Below are positions 23,625 through 32,487 of a stretch of DNA of 64,000 nucleotides, in pieces. Made by a program: the position numbers and the translations under genes. The stretch is from an uncultured Alistipes sp. (GTDB lineage: Bacteria; Bacteroidota; Bacteroidia; Bacteroidales; Rikenellaceae). The stretch is taken from NCBI GenBank assembly GCA_938014215.1, contig CALLRW010000039.1:71276-135275 (forward strand), given 5' to 3'. Position 1 is the first letter of the stretch. Each line of letters starts with the position of its first letter. A model generated the notes under the pieces. It was not told where the DNA came from, did no database searches, and saw only the letters and a list, made by a program, of their open reading frames with translations.

Positions 23625-24521
23625 ATGAAATTCAGACTTCTGGCGCTGACCCTGCTGCTTGCGGGGGGCGCTGCGGCTCAGAACCCATACATTGCCCTGC
23701 AGGGGGCAACCGAAACCGTCGAGGGAATCCGCATCTCGCAACCGCGGACGATCCTGGCTGTCGATGTGACGGTCGAGTGCGACCGGACGCTCGCGGGACC
23801 CTATGCGCGTTATGCGCAGAAGTTCCTCGGCGTGCGCCCCTCGCTGGCCGACAAGACGTCGTGGCGCATTACGGGTGCGCAGATCGCCCTGCTCGATGCA
23901 GACAATGCGCTCAAGGCCACGGCATTGGCCCCCGCTACGACCCAGGTGCAGAGCTATGCTGCCTCCGGGGAGGAGTTTGCCCGCCTGCAGCCCGATCAGA
24001 CCGAGATGGTGACCCTTCCGCTCGAGGATGCTGCACGTGCGGCTGCCGAGCGGATCTTCTCGCTGCGCCGTCACCGCCTGGAGCTCATCACGGGCGAGGC
24101 GGGTGAGAATGTCTTCGGCGAGGGGCTGAATGCCGCACTGGCCGAGATCGACCGCCAGGAGCAGAGCTATCTCGAACTCTTCCTCGGCAAACACGTCGTC
24201 TCGACCTCGACGCGCCGCTATGTCGTCTATCCGCAGTCGGACAAGAAACAGTATATCGTCTGCCGTTTCGGTGCGTCGGCCGGGCTGCTGCCTGAAAACG
24301 ACCTTTCGGGCGATATCGTGCTGTTGCAGATCGAACCTTCGGGCGCTGCCGTCGCCTCGGAGATCGAGGCCGGCCCCAAGGAGTCGAATGTCGTGAAGTG
24401 CCGCGTGGCCGATCCTTCGACCTGCACGGTCCTCTCGGGCGGCAGCGAATACGGTCGGGCGGTGCTCCCCGTCTTCGAGTTCGGACGCACGATCAACGTA
24501 GCCCTTCCGCGACGCAAATAG
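23625..24521 (+). CDS. DUF4831-like exported protein
   Basis: A 298-residue protein with a cleavable signal peptide (MKFRLLALTLLLAGGAAAQ). Layout and length resemble the DUF4831 family of Bacteroidetes: a strand-rich N-terminal part (TILAVDVTVECDRTLAGPYARYAQKFLGV), a central helix with RIFSLRRHRLELITGEAGENVFG (both given in part), and a C-terminal barrel-like part. No function is known. The coding end overlaps a hairpin (TCCGCGACGC with GCGTCGCGGA, 24506-24531) that lacks a good T run. The gene has its own strong promoter. Confidence 0.75.
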   Translation: MKFRLLALTLLLAGGAAAQNPYIALQGATETVEGIRISQPRTILAVDVTVECDRTLAGPYARYAQKFLGVRPSLADKTSWRITGAQIALLDADNALKATALAPATTQVQSYAASGEEFARLQPDQTEMVTLPLEDAARAAAERIFSLRRHRLELITGEAGENVFGEGLNAALAEIDRQEQSYLELFLGKHVVSTSTRRYVVYPQSDKKQYIVCRFGASAGLLPENDLSGDIVLLQIEPSGAAVASEIEAGPKESNVVKCRVADPSTCTVLSGGSEYGRAVLPVFEFGRTINVALPRRK

Positions 24522-24560
24522 GCGTCGCGGAGTCCGTTTGAACCCAAACCGATTTTTGCA

Positions 24561-25223
24561 ATGGATCTTACCGCACGAATGACCCGCCTGCTCGGGGCGT
24601 TTCGCCGTGAGCGGAACGGTGCCGTGGCCGACTCGATGCGTTTCTACGGCCGCCAGTACGGCCTTAACTACGGCGTGAGTCTGCCGACACTGCGCAGCCT
24701 GGCACGCGCCGAAGGGACGGATTACGACTTTGCCTGCTATCTCTACCGCCAGGATGTCCGCGAATTGCGGCTGGCGGCCTTTCATATCGCCGATCCGGCA
24801 CGCCTCACCCCGGCGGAGTTTGCCTTCTGGGGCGACGGCCTGCTCAACTCCGAGATGGCCGAAGAGGGGGCCTTTGCCCTGTTCGGACGTGCGGAGTCCT
24901 TGCCGGAGCTCTTCGCTGCATGGATCCGGCCCGAAGCCGGGTGGCTCCGCCAGTATGCGGCGCTGATGGCTGCCTCGCGGGCCGCTGCACCGCGTGTGGA
25001 GTGGATTCCGCAAGTGCTCGATGCGGTCCACCGGGCCGCCGTCGACGGAATTCGCGAAAGCCATCTGCTGGCTCAGGGGGCCGTGGCGGCTCTCGTCGCC
25101 ATCGCCTCGACCAACGAAGAGAACCGGCAGACGGTACTCCGTGCTGCCGGCTCTCCCGGTTCGCTCCCTGCCGAAGACTTCGTCCACGAGGAGCTGGCCT
25201 GGCGTCTGGATCCCGGCCTCTGA
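24561..25223 (+). CDS. AlkD-like DNA alkylation repair family protein
   Basis: A 220-residue, nearly all-helical protein with HEAT-like repeats, matching DNA alkylation repair (AlkD/AlkC-type) proteins that bind DNA along a concave helical surface. Landmarks are FYGRQYGLNYGVSLPTLRSL near residues 28-47 and LLNSEMAEEGAFALFG near 94. Base excision activity is not certain, since many family members lack the aromatic and acidic residues of AlkD, and these could not be mapped confidently. It begins 40 bases after the DUF4831-like gene and may be co-transcribed. Confidence 0.8.
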   Translation: MDLTARMTRLLGAFRRERNGAVADSMRFYGRQYGLNYGVSLPTLRSLARAEGTDYDFACYLYRQDVRELRLAAFHIADPARLTPAEFAFWGDGLLNSEMAEEGAFALFGRAESLPELFAAWIRPEAGWLRQYAALMAASRAAAPRVEWIPQVLDAVHRAAVDGIRESHLLAQGAVAALVAIASTNEENRQTVLRAAGSPGSLPAEDFVHEELAWRLDPGL

Positions 25224-25270
25224 ATCCGTCCGAGGCCCGGGACAATCTCTTTTTCGTAAGTGGTTGTGCG

Positions 25271-26239
25271 TCAATAGATCTCGGCCCAGGTGATGTTCGT
25301 CTGCCGACGCTCCGTCAGGGCCGTTTCGGCATAGGCGATCGTGCGCCGCAATCCCTCGTCGAGCGGGGTGTGGGGCATCCATCCCAGATCGCGCCGGGCG
25401 GCCGTCACGTCGGGCGTGCGGCGCCGTACGTCGTCGATGCGCGCCTCGAGGTGGACGACGGGCGATTGGCTGCCGGTCATCTCCACGATCTTCGCGGCCA
25501 GTGCCCGGATCGGGATCTCGTGGGTGCTGCCGAGGTTGACCGTGCGGACGCTTCCCGCATTGGGAGCCTCCATCAGCCGGATCAGTCCGTCGACGAGATC
25601 CTCCACCCAACAGAACGTACGCACCTGTTCGCCGCTGCCGTAGATGACGATCTCCTGTCCGAGCAGCGCCGCAACGATCATCTTCATCACAACGCGCTGA
25701 TCGAGCAGATCGGCCCCCGGACCATAGGTATTGAAGATGCGGGCGATGCGCGTGTCGACGCCGTATTCGGCCTGGTAGGCACGGTGCAGTGCCTCGCCGG
25801 CCCGTTTGCCTTCGGCCAGGATGCGGTGGGTCGAGCAGGCCTCGGCCGGCGTATAGGCCGTGTCGCTGTAGACGGGTCCGTAGACGGCTCCCGACGAGGC
25901 GTAGAGAATCCGGGCATGGGCGGCCAGCGCGGCATCCAGCGCATTGGCCGCTCCGGTCATGCTGACCTTGAGGGTCTCGACCGGGAGCGCCTTGCGGTAG
26001 CGGACGCTCGAGGGGGCGATCAGGTTGTAGATTTCGTCGCAGCGGATGCCGAGCGGCAGGGTGAGGTTGTGCCGCAGGTAGCGGAAACGCGGATGCTGCA
26101 CCACCTGCGCGAGCAGGGGCGAGGAGCTCGGGTCACGCAGATCCACGCAGTAGACCGAGTGGCCCAGTTCGATGAGTTTCAGACACAATTGGGTCCCGAT
26201 GAACCCCACGCCGCCCAGTACGGCAATTCGTTTTGGCAT
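25271..26239 (-). CDS. SDR-family nucleotide-sugar epimerase/dehydratase-like protein lacking the catalytic Tyr
   Basis: A 322-residue extended SDR protein. The NAD-binding motif is intact (GGVGFIG near residues 9-15), as are the substrate-region motifs ARIFNTYGPG and GSGEQVRTFCWVEDLVDG. It looks closest to UDP-glucuronate decarboxylase-like enzymes. However, where the YxxxK pair is expected the sequence is RILAEGKR: Lys145 is present but the Tyr position (141) is Leu (CTG, plus strand 25817-25819). That residue normally donates the catalytic proton, so activity may be lost or altered. It is a single gene convergent with the AlkD-like gene, 85 bases from radA. Confidence 0.82.
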   Translation of the reverse strand: MPKRIAVLGGVGFIGTQLCLKLIELGHSVYCVDLRDPSSSPLLAQVVQHPRFRYLRHNLTLPLGIRCDEIYNLIAPSSVRYRKALPVETLKVSMTGAANALDAALAAHARILYASSGAVYGPVYSDTAYTPAEACSTHRILAEGKRAGEALHRAYQAEYGVDTRIARIFNTYGPGADLLDQRVVMKMIVAALLGQEIVIYGSGEQVRTFCWVEDLVDGLIRLMEAPNAGSVRTVNLGSTHEIPIRALAAKIVEMTGSQSPVVHLEARIDDVRRRTPDVTAARRDLGWMPHTPLDEGLRRTIAYAETALTERRQTNITWAEIY

Positions 26240-26323
26240 TCTGTTTGTTTTTGCGTCTTGAGGTGCAAAATCCGTTCCAGGGCGGGCTTTCCGGTCGACA
26301 GGGCCGGTGTCGGTTCGGGCCGA

Positions 26324-27694
26324 TTATTCGATGAAGAGGGCTTTCGGCAGCTGGTCGATGCTGCTGATCTGGACGATCTCGATCCCTTTCGGGCGTTTGA
26401 AACCCTTGGCAAGATAGCTCGAGACGACAATCCGCCGGAATCCGAGCCGGGCGGCCTCGCTGATGCGCTGTTCGGTCCGTGGGGCGGGACGCACCTCGCC
26501 CGAGAGGCCGATTTCACCGGCGCAGCAGACCCCTTCGGTGAGGGGGCGGTCGTAGTAGGAGGAGATGACGGCGGCCACGACGGCGAGGTCCAGCCCCGGG
26601 TCGGCCACCTTGAATCCGCCGGCAAAGTTCAGGAAGACATCCTTCTGGAACATCTTCATCCCGACGCGTTTCTCGAGGACGGCCAGCAGCATGTTCATGC
26701 GTCGGGCGTCATACCCCGTCGACGATCGCTGGGGCGTGCCGTAGGCAGCTCCGCTGACCAGCGCCTGCACCTCGATCAGATAGGGCCTCACGCCGTCGGC
26801 CGAAGCCCCCACGGCGATTCCCGAGAGGGGTTGTTCGTAGTGGGTGAGGAGGATCTCCGAGGGGTTGTCGACGCTGCGCAGCCCCCCTTCGAGCATCTCG
26901 AAGACGCCGATCTCGAACGTCGCGCCGAAGCGGTTCTTGATGCCGCGCAGGATACGGTAGATGTTGTTGCTGTCGCCCTCGAACTGCAGGACGACATCGA
27001 CGATGTGTTCGAGGATCTTGGGTCCGGCAATGGCGCCGTCCTTGGTGATGTGTCCGATGATGAAGATCGACGTGCCGGTCGTCTTGGCGTACTTGAGCAG
27101 CGTGGCGGCGCATTCGCGGATCTGCGACACGCTGCCGGCCGACGAGTCGAGCACCTCGGTGTAGATGGTCTGGATCGAGTCGATGACCACCAGATCGGGC
27201 TTCTGTTCGGTAATCTGCGCGACGATATTCTCCAGCAGCGTCTCGGGGTAGATCAGACACTCGTCGTTTCCGATTCCGATGCGGGCGGCGCGCATCTTGA
27301 TCTGTTCGGCCGACTCCTCGCCCGAGACGTAGAGGGTCTTCAGACCGTTTGCCGCCAGGGCGATCTGCAGCGAGAGGGTCGATTTTCCGATTCCGGGTTC
27401 ACCGCCCAGCAGGATCAGCGAACCGGGGACCATGCCGCCGCCCAGCACGCGGTTGACCTCCGGGTTGCCGAGGTCGATGCGTCGGTGTTCGCTTTCGCGG
27501 ATGTCGCGCACGCGCTGGGGTTTGGTCGTGGGGAGACCGCCCGCAACGGATGCTGCCACCGTGCCGCTTTCGCGGGCGATGATCTCCTCCGTGAAGGTGT
27601 TCCATTCGCCGCACGAGGGGCATTTCCCGAGCCATTTCGGGGCCTCGAAGCCGCAGTTCTTACAGAAATAGGCCTTTTTTACTTTGGTTGCCAT
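26324..27694 (-). CDS. radA: DNA repair protein RadA (Sms)
   Basis: A 456-residue RecA-like ATPase that helps branch migration and processing of recombination intermediates. It has the N-terminal zinc finger (CKNCGFEAPKWLGKCPSCG, residues 11-29), Walker A GGEPGIGKST (97-106), the RadA-specific KNRFG motif, and a C-terminal Lon-like domain (GVCCAGEIGLSGEVRPAPR). Full length. Upstream on its 5' side is a tandem-repeat gap. Confidence 0.98.
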   Translation of the reverse strand: MATKVKKAYFCKNCGFEAPKWLGKCPSCGEWNTFTEEIIARESGTVAASVAGGLPTTKPQRVRDIRESEHRRIDLGNPEVNRVLGGGMVPGSLILLGGEPGIGKSTLSLQIALAANGLKTLYVSGEESAEQIKMRAARIGIGNDECLIYPETLLENIVAQITEQKPDLVVIDSIQTIYTEVLDSSAGSVSQIRECAATLLKYAKTTGTSIFIIGHITKDGAIAGPKILEHIVDVVLQFEGDSNNIYRILRGIKNRFGATFEIGVFEMLEGGLRSVDNPSEILLTHYEQPLSGIAVGASADGVRPYLIEVQALVSGAAYGTPQRSSTGYDARRMNMLLAVLEKRVGMKMFQKDVFLNFAGGFKVADPGLDLAVVAAVISSYYDRPLTEGVCCAGEIGLSGEVRPAPRTEQRISEAARLGFRRIVVSSYLAKGFKRPKGIEIVQISSIDQLPKALFIE

Positions 27695-27774
27695 GTCGGA
27701 ATCGGTTTAAGTCGGATGGGGTAAGTGCTCGCCAATGTGCGTGAGTAGCTTGGCTGCTGTGTGGCCGGTCCGCC

Positions 27775-27990
27775 GCGTCCGGAGCGGGATTGCAATGCCC
27801 GATGACGGTCCGCTGCGTTTGGGGGAGGCTGCGCCCGATGCCGTGCTGTTGCGTCCGGAGCGGGGCTGCAATGCCCGATGACGGTCCGCTGCGTTTGGGG
27901 GGCTGCGCCCGATGCCGTGCTGTTGCGTCCGGAGCGGGATCGCTGTGCCCGGTGACGGTGCGCCTTGTCCGGGGGCTGCCGTGCCCTAAG
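27775..27990 (+). repeat. Tandem repeats of about 75 bp, nearly three copies
   Basis: GCGTCCGGAGCGGG recurs at about 27775, 27851 and 27925. The unit body contains TGCCCGATGACGGTCCGCTG. It fills the gap between radA and the end of the lipoprotein gene on the same strand. Confidence 0.85.
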
Positions 27991-28003
27991 TCGCCGGCCG
28001 TGA

Positions 28004-28747
28004 TCAGTTGGCCGGGGTCGAGGTGTACTCCTTGCGGAGCACAGAGGTCACGCCGGCCGTAGGGTAGCGCTCCTGGTAGAGGGCGGTCAGATCGACCGTC
28101 AGCAGCACCTTGCGCACGCCGTCGCTGTCGGTGTAGGCCGAAATCGTGCAGTCGTAGATCTCCTCCAGAAAGTAACAGGTAAAACTCGTTGCGCCGGGTG
28201 TCTTGATGAAGGCACCGGTGACCGTTCCCTGATCCGTTGCCGTCTCGACGGTGAGCGGACCGCGGTTGTAGCGTGTGAAGTCCAGCGTGTAGCGGCCGCC
28301 GGCCTGTACCGGAGCCGAAGCGATTACATCGGCCTCGATCTCGGCCTGCAGCGGATTGACCGGCTCCTCGGGTTCCTCCGTCCCGGTATCAGTTCCGCCG
28401 GTCGATCCGCCTGTCGAACCGTCCGAACCTCCGGCGCTTCCGCCCGTCGGTTCGCCGCTTCCCAGCGAGCCGTCGGTCACGTCCGAGCCCGTTCCAGAGC
28501 CCGTTCCCGAACCGGTATCGCTGCCCGTTGAACCGCTTCCTTCGTCGGTTCCGGTACCGGTTCCCGTGCCCGTATCGCCCCCTTCGCCGGGCTCGGGTTC
28601 CGGCTCGGGAGTCGGGAGGGTGACGGCGGCCTCGATGCGTACGACGGGGTAGGAGATCGAGTAGAAGACCTCCGAATCGTCGCTGCAACCCGCCGAGGCG
28701 AGCAGCAGCGACGTCAGGAGTGTCGCAAATGCTTTGTTGAGTTTCAT
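28004..28747 (-). CDS. Lipoprotein with a long Gly/Thr/Ser repeat linker
   Basis: A 247-residue protein. The ATG at 28747 starts a lipoprotein signal (MKLNKAFATLLTSLLLASAGC). A short N-terminal strand region (VFYSISYPVVRIEAAVTLP) is followed by a Pro/Glu segment, a linker of roughly 70 residues made almost only of Gly, Thr, Ser and Asp (about residues 50-130), and a C-terminal strand-rich domain (GRYTLDFTRYNRGPLTVETA). This looks like an anchored surface protein with a flexible stalk. No family recognised. The start overlaps the stop of the LUD gene upstream, so it is the last gene of a three-gene operon. Confidence 0.75.
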   Translation of the reverse strand: MKLNKAFATLLTSLLLASAGCSDDSEVFYSISYPVVRIEAAVTLPTPEPEPEPGEGGDTGTGTGTGTDEGSGSTGSDTGSGTGSGTGSDVTDGSLGSGEPTGGSAGGSDGSTGGSTGGTDTGTEEPEEPVNPLQAEIEADVIASAPVQAGGRYTLDFTRYNRGPLTVETATDQGTVTGAFIKTPGATSFTCYFLEEIYDCTISAYTDSDGVRKVLLTVDLTALYQERYPTAGVTSVLRKEYTSTPAN

Positions 28748-29379
28748 AATCCGAGTTCCTGATCGATCAGAATGACGAGGATGCGCCCCGTCGGGTAGCA
28801 GCGCAGCATCTCCATGCGGGTGTTGCAGATGCGGTCCGGGGAGTTGCAGTCCATGCAGACGCCGGTTTTGGCGCACGGCGTGCGGAAGCCCGGGTGGCGG
28901 GCGATATTCTGCGGGGCCGAGATGCGGCGGATGCGCTCTTCGGCCTCTTCGCGGTCGGCGACGATCTTGTTGCGGCCGGCGACGAGGATCACCTTCCGCG
29001 GGCCGAATGCCACGGGGGCGATGCGGTTCCCGACCATGTCGAGCCAGTGGAGCGTACCCTTCTCGGTCACGGCGTTGATTCCCGTGATGAAGAGGTCGGA
29101 CATCAGGGCCTGGCGGCGGATTTCGAGACGTTCGGGACGCGGCATCGAGGGGTCGAAGCCGTCGAGCAGCTTCCAGTCGCCGTTCTCGCGGAGCCAGTCG
29201 ATGATTCCGGTTTTACGCATCGTGACCGAGTCGCCGAACGAGACGCTTTTCGGGGCTTCGGCCTCGACAACGGCCTTTATCCGTTCAAAAGCCTGCTGGG
29301 TGTTCTCGACGATGGCCGTTTCGAAGTGGTGACGGCGGAGCGCTTCGGCGCAGAGTTGGATCTTCTCAGTGGTTGTCAT
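28744..29379 (-). CDS. LUD domain (LutC/YkgG-like) protein
   Basis: A 211-residue protein of the LUD family (DUF162), related to LutC/LldG of lactate utilisation. Landmarks are KSVSFGDSVTMRKTGI near residue 44, the central FITGINAVTEKGTLHWLD and the closing NIARHPGFRTPCAKTGVCMDC. LutA and LutB partners are not in this window, so a lactate role is only a family hint; stand-alone LUD proteins are common in gut Bacteroidetes. The 3' end overlaps the lipoprotein start (ATGA) and the 5' end overlaps the acetyltransferase by 14 bases. Confidence 0.88.
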   Translation of the reverse strand: MTTTEKIQLCAEALRRHHFETAIVENTQQAFERIKAVVEAEAPKSVSFGDSVTMRKTGIIDWLRENGDWKLLDGFDPSMPRPERLEIRRQALMSDLFITGINAVTEKGTLHWLDMVGNRIAPVAFGPRKVILVAGRNKIVADREEAEERIRRISAPQNIARHPGFRTPCAKTGVCMDCNSPDRICNTRMEMLRCYPTGRILVILIDQELGL

Positions 29380-29935
29380 GGTTTTCGAGTTTACGTTTTA
29401 CGACGGCGGGGTTTCCGGCCGCCAGCGAATCGTCGGGAATATCGTGCGTGACGACACTCCCGGCGGCGATGATGCAGCGGTCACCGATGGTGACGCCGGG
29501 GCAGACTATCACACCGCCACCCAGCCAGCAGTCGTTTCCGATGCGGATGGGTTTCCCGGTTTCGACGGGTTTGCGGCGCTCACGGTAGTCGAGAGGGTGA
29601 TGGGGCGTATAGAGTTGGCAGTTGGGACCGATGAGCGTATGGTCACCGATCGTGATGCCACCTCCATCCAGGAACGTACAGTTAAAGTTGATGACGACGT
29701 GCTGACCGATCTTGGTGCGGAACCCGAAGTCGCATCGAAACGGAGTGATCAGGAAGCTCGTCTCGGGAAAACCGGGAATCAGCTCCTGCAGGGCGGAGCG
29801 ATAGTTTGCGAAGTCCCGGTAACGGGTTGCATTGAGTTTTTCGAGCCGGTCGTGCGCCTGAAGGTTCAGTTCCATGGTTTCGGGATCGCTGTAGTCGTAC
29901 AGCTCGCCGCGCATCATCTTTTCCAGTTCCGTCAT
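29366..29935 (-). CDS. Maltose/galactoside O-acetyltransferase-like protein (left-handed beta-helix)
   Basis: A 189-residue hexapeptide-repeat acetyltransferase. The N-terminal Mac domain is MTELEKMMRGELYDYSDPE; the helix has FLDGGGITIGDHTLIGPN with the nearby His of YTPHHPLDYRER expected to be catalytic, and the end GNPAVVKRKLE is typical. It would acetylate a sugar hydroxyl using acetyl-CoA. First gene of the operon with the LUD protein and the lipoprotein; it begins 15 bases after the rseP stop, so it may be read with rseP. Confidence 0.92.
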   Translation of the reverse strand: MTELEKMMRGELYDYSDPETMELNLQAHDRLEKLNATRYRDFANYRSALQELIPGFPETSFLITPFRCDFGFRTKIGQHVVINFNCTFLDGGGITIGDHTLIGPNCQLYTPHHPLDYRERRKPVETGKPIRIGNDCWLGGGVIVCPGVTIGDRCIIAAGSVVTHDIPDDSLAAGNPAVVKRKLENHDNH

Positions 29936-29950
29936 GACAGCCTTTTGTGT

Positions 29951-31264
29951 TTATTTGATGAAGATTCGGTAGATATCGTTTCCGTTGGCGTAGAGCAGCA
30001 GCATGAGTATGATGATCAGTCCGACATACTGGGCGGCCTCGAGGACCTTTTCGCTGACCTTGCGGCGGGTGATCATCTCCCAGAAGGTGAAGATGGCGTG
30101 GCCGCCGTCGAGACCCGGGATGGGGATGATGTTCATCACGGCGAGGATGATCGACAGGAAGGCGGTCTTCATCCAGAAGTCCTGCCAGTCCCACGTCGAG
30201 GGGAAGATGCTGCCGATGGAGATGAAACCGCCGAGCTCCTTGTACATCTCGGTTTTGGGCTGGACGATCATCTTCAGCTGCTCCCAGTAGGCCGAGATGA
30301 CTTCTCCGGCCTTGTGCAGACCGGCCGGGATGGCCTGCCAGAAGGTGTACTTCTGGGTGCGCAGCGTGTAGGCCTGGCGCAGGACGCCGAGGGTGCCTTC
30401 GCTCGAGACGGGGAGGCTGAAGGCGGGGATCAGTTCCCCGTTGCGGCGCACGCTCAGGCGGACCGAATCCCCGGCATGGGCCTGGATGTACTTTCTGTAG
30501 GCGGGGTATTCGACTCCCGAGAGGTCGTCGATGCCGACGATTTCGTCACCGGGCTGCAGTTTCGAGGCGGTCTGTGCGACGACGCTGTCGATGACGAACG
30601 GCTGGCGCGGCACGAGCAGCTCTTCGTAACCCTTCTCCTGGCGCATGGCGATCAGCTCCTCGAGCGGCAGCGTGAGTTCAATCTGGCGGCCGTTGCGCTC
30701 GACGACGACCTTGCGGTCGGTGTCGGTGATGACCATGGCGTTGAGGATGTCGAGGAAGTCGTCGATGCGCTGACCGTCGATGGTGAGGATCCGGTCGCCG
30801 TCCTCGAAACCGAGCCGGTGGCCGGCCTCGTTGAAGTTGTAGCCCCACTTGACATCCTCGTTCGAGAGGTAGGTGGTTCCCCACGTGTAGCAGATACCGA
30901 TGTAGATGGCCACGGCGAGCAGGACGTTCATCATCACGCCGGCGATCATCACCAGGAAGCGCTGCCAGGCGGGTTTGGCGCGGAACTCCCAGGGTTGTAC
31001 GGCCTGTTTCTGATACTCCTTGTCCATCGATTCGTCGATCATGCCGGCGATCTTGCAGTATCCGCCCAGCGGCAGCCAGCCCATTCCGTATTCGGTGTGG
31101 CCGCGGCGGAACTTGAAGAGCGAGAAGCCGATGTCGAAGAAGATGTAGAACTTCTCGACGCGGATCTTGAAGAGACGGGCCATGAGGAAGTGGCCGAGTT
31201 CGTGGATTCCGACCAGAATCGTGAAGCAGAGGAAGAACTGAATGATCTTGACTAAAATATCCAT
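29951..31264 (-). CDS. rseP: Site-2 intramembrane metalloprotease RseP
   Basis: A 437-residue site-2 protease that cuts membrane segments of anti-sigma factors or leftover signal peptides. The zinc motif HELGH is at residues 21-25 and the third ligand motif is IPGLDGGHAIF near the C-terminus. Two PDZ-like regions lie between (GFEDGDRILTIDGQRIDD and LQPGDEIVGIDDLSG). Four membrane segments are expected. It sits between dxr (58 bases upstream) and the acetyltransferase; the pairing dxr-rseP is widespread. Confidence 0.97.
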   Translation of the reverse strand: MDILVKIIQFFLCFTILVGIHELGHFLMARLFKIRVEKFYIFFDIGFSLFKFRRGHTEYGMGWLPLGGYCKIAGMIDESMDKEYQKQAVQPWEFRAKPAWQRFLVMIAGVMMNVLLAVAIYIGICYTWGTTYLSNEDVKWGYNFNEAGHRLGFEDGDRILTIDGQRIDDFLDILNAMVITDTDRKVVVERNGRQIELTLPLEELIAMRQEKGYEELLVPRQPFVIDSVVAQTASKLQPGDEIVGIDDLSGVEYPAYRKYIQAHAGDSVRLSVRRNGELIPAFSLPVSSEGTLGVLRQAYTLRTQKYTFWQAIPAGLHKAGEVISAYWEQLKMIVQPKTEMYKELGGFISIGSIFPSTWDWQDFWMKTAFLSIILAVMNIIPIPGLDGGHAIFTFWEMITRRKVSEKVLEAAQYVGLIIILMLLLYANGNDIYRIFIK

Positions 31265-31321
31265 TTTTCGGGTTTGGTCATAGGTCGGTCCGGCCCGTTT
31301 CGGGGCGGATCATCCGACCTG

Positions 31322-32479
31322 TCAGGGTTTTACATGAAGGAAATCGGCGGCCAGGGCGCGGGCTTCGGCATCGGCCGCGGCGAAGTCGTCGAGTGTCGGC
31401 CGGGCGACGAACGATGCCTTTTCGAGGGCGTGTTCGATCGTGCGGACGATGTCGAGCCAGGCGCACTTCCGGGCGAGGAACGCCGCCACGGCCACCTCGT
31501 TGGCGCCGTTCATCGTGCAGGCGGCCGTACCGCCCCGCCGGAGACACTCGTAGGCGATTCCCAGAGCGGGATACTTCACCGTATCGACCTCTCCGAACGT
31601 CAGTTGCGGATGCTCCGCGAAGCTGAACCGTTCGCTCGAACGCCGAGCGCGGTCGGGATACATCAGCGCGAAGCTGATCGGCGTGCGCATGTCGGGCGAA
31701 CCCAGCTGGGCCTTGATGGCGCCGTCCTCGAACTCGACCATCGAGTGGACGATCGACTGGGGGTGCATCACGACGGAGATCCGGTCGGCGGGGGTTCCGA
31801 AGAGCCAGTGGGCCTCGATGACCTCGAAACCCTTGTTGACGAGCGTCGACGAATCGATCGTGATCTTGGCGCCCATGTGCCACTGGGGGTGGTTGAGGGC
31901 CTCTTCGACGGTGACATGGGCCAGTTCGTCGCGACGGCGGTCACGGAGCGAGCCGCCACTGCAGGTGATGATGAGCCGCCGCACGGGGGCCCGTTCGCCG
32001 ATCAGACACTGGAAGATGGCCGAGTGTTCCGAATCGATCGGCAGGATCGGGGCCTTTCGTTCGCGGGCCAGCGGCATGACCGCCGCACCTCCGACGACGA
32101 GCGACTCCTTGTTAGCCAGGGCGAGTTTCTTGCGGGCCTCGAGGGCGGCCACCGTCGGAGCCAGACCGGCATAGCCGACCAGGGCGTTGACCACGACGTC
32201 CGAATCGCCGCCGCCGGCCACCTGAGCCACGGCCTCTTCGCCGGCATAGACCTTCACGTCGGTATCGGCCAGCGCCTCGCGCAGCGGTTCGTAGCATTGT
32301 TTGTCGGCGATGACTACCGTATCGGCATCGAATTCCCGGGCCTGCCGGGCGAGTTTTTCCCAATTGCGGTGGGCGGTGAGGATCCTCACTTCGAAACGGT
32401 CGGGGTTTTCGCGGGCGATGTCGAGCGTCTGCACGCCGATCGAGCCGGTGGATCCGAGAATGGCTAATCGTTGTTTCAT
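31322..32479 (-). CDS. dxr: 1-deoxy-D-xylulose 5-phosphate reductoisomerase
   Basis: A 385-residue enzyme of the MEP isoprenoid pathway, target of fosmidomycin. Landmarks are the NADPH motif LGSTGSIGVQTLDI, the active-site PIDSEHSAIFQ, the flexible loop WHMGAKITIDSSTLVNKGFE (given as the region near residue 215-235) and the C-terminal NGANEVAVAAFL. Full length. It begins 9 bases after the degenerate LytM gene on the minus strand, so M23-like, dxr and rseP are one operon. Confidence 0.97.
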   Translation of the reverse strand: MKQRLAILGSTGSIGVQTLDIARENPDRFEVRILTAHRNWEKLARQAREFDADTVVIADKQCYEPLREALADTDVKVYAGEEAVAQVAGGGDSDVVVNALVGYAGLAPTVAALEARKKLALANKESLVVGGAAVMPLARERKAPILPIDSEHSAIFQCLIGERAPVRRLIITCSGGSLRDRRRDELAHVTVEEALNHPQWHMGAKITIDSSTLVNKGFEVIEAHWLFGTPADRISVVMHPQSIVHSMVEFEDGAIKAQLGSPDMRTPISFALMYPDRARRSSERFSFAEHPQLTFGEVDTVKYPALGIAYECLRRGGTAACTMNGANEVAVAAFLARKCAWLDIVRTIEHALEKASFVARPTLDDFAAADAEARALAADFLHVKP

Positions 32480-32487
32480 GGGTTGGG

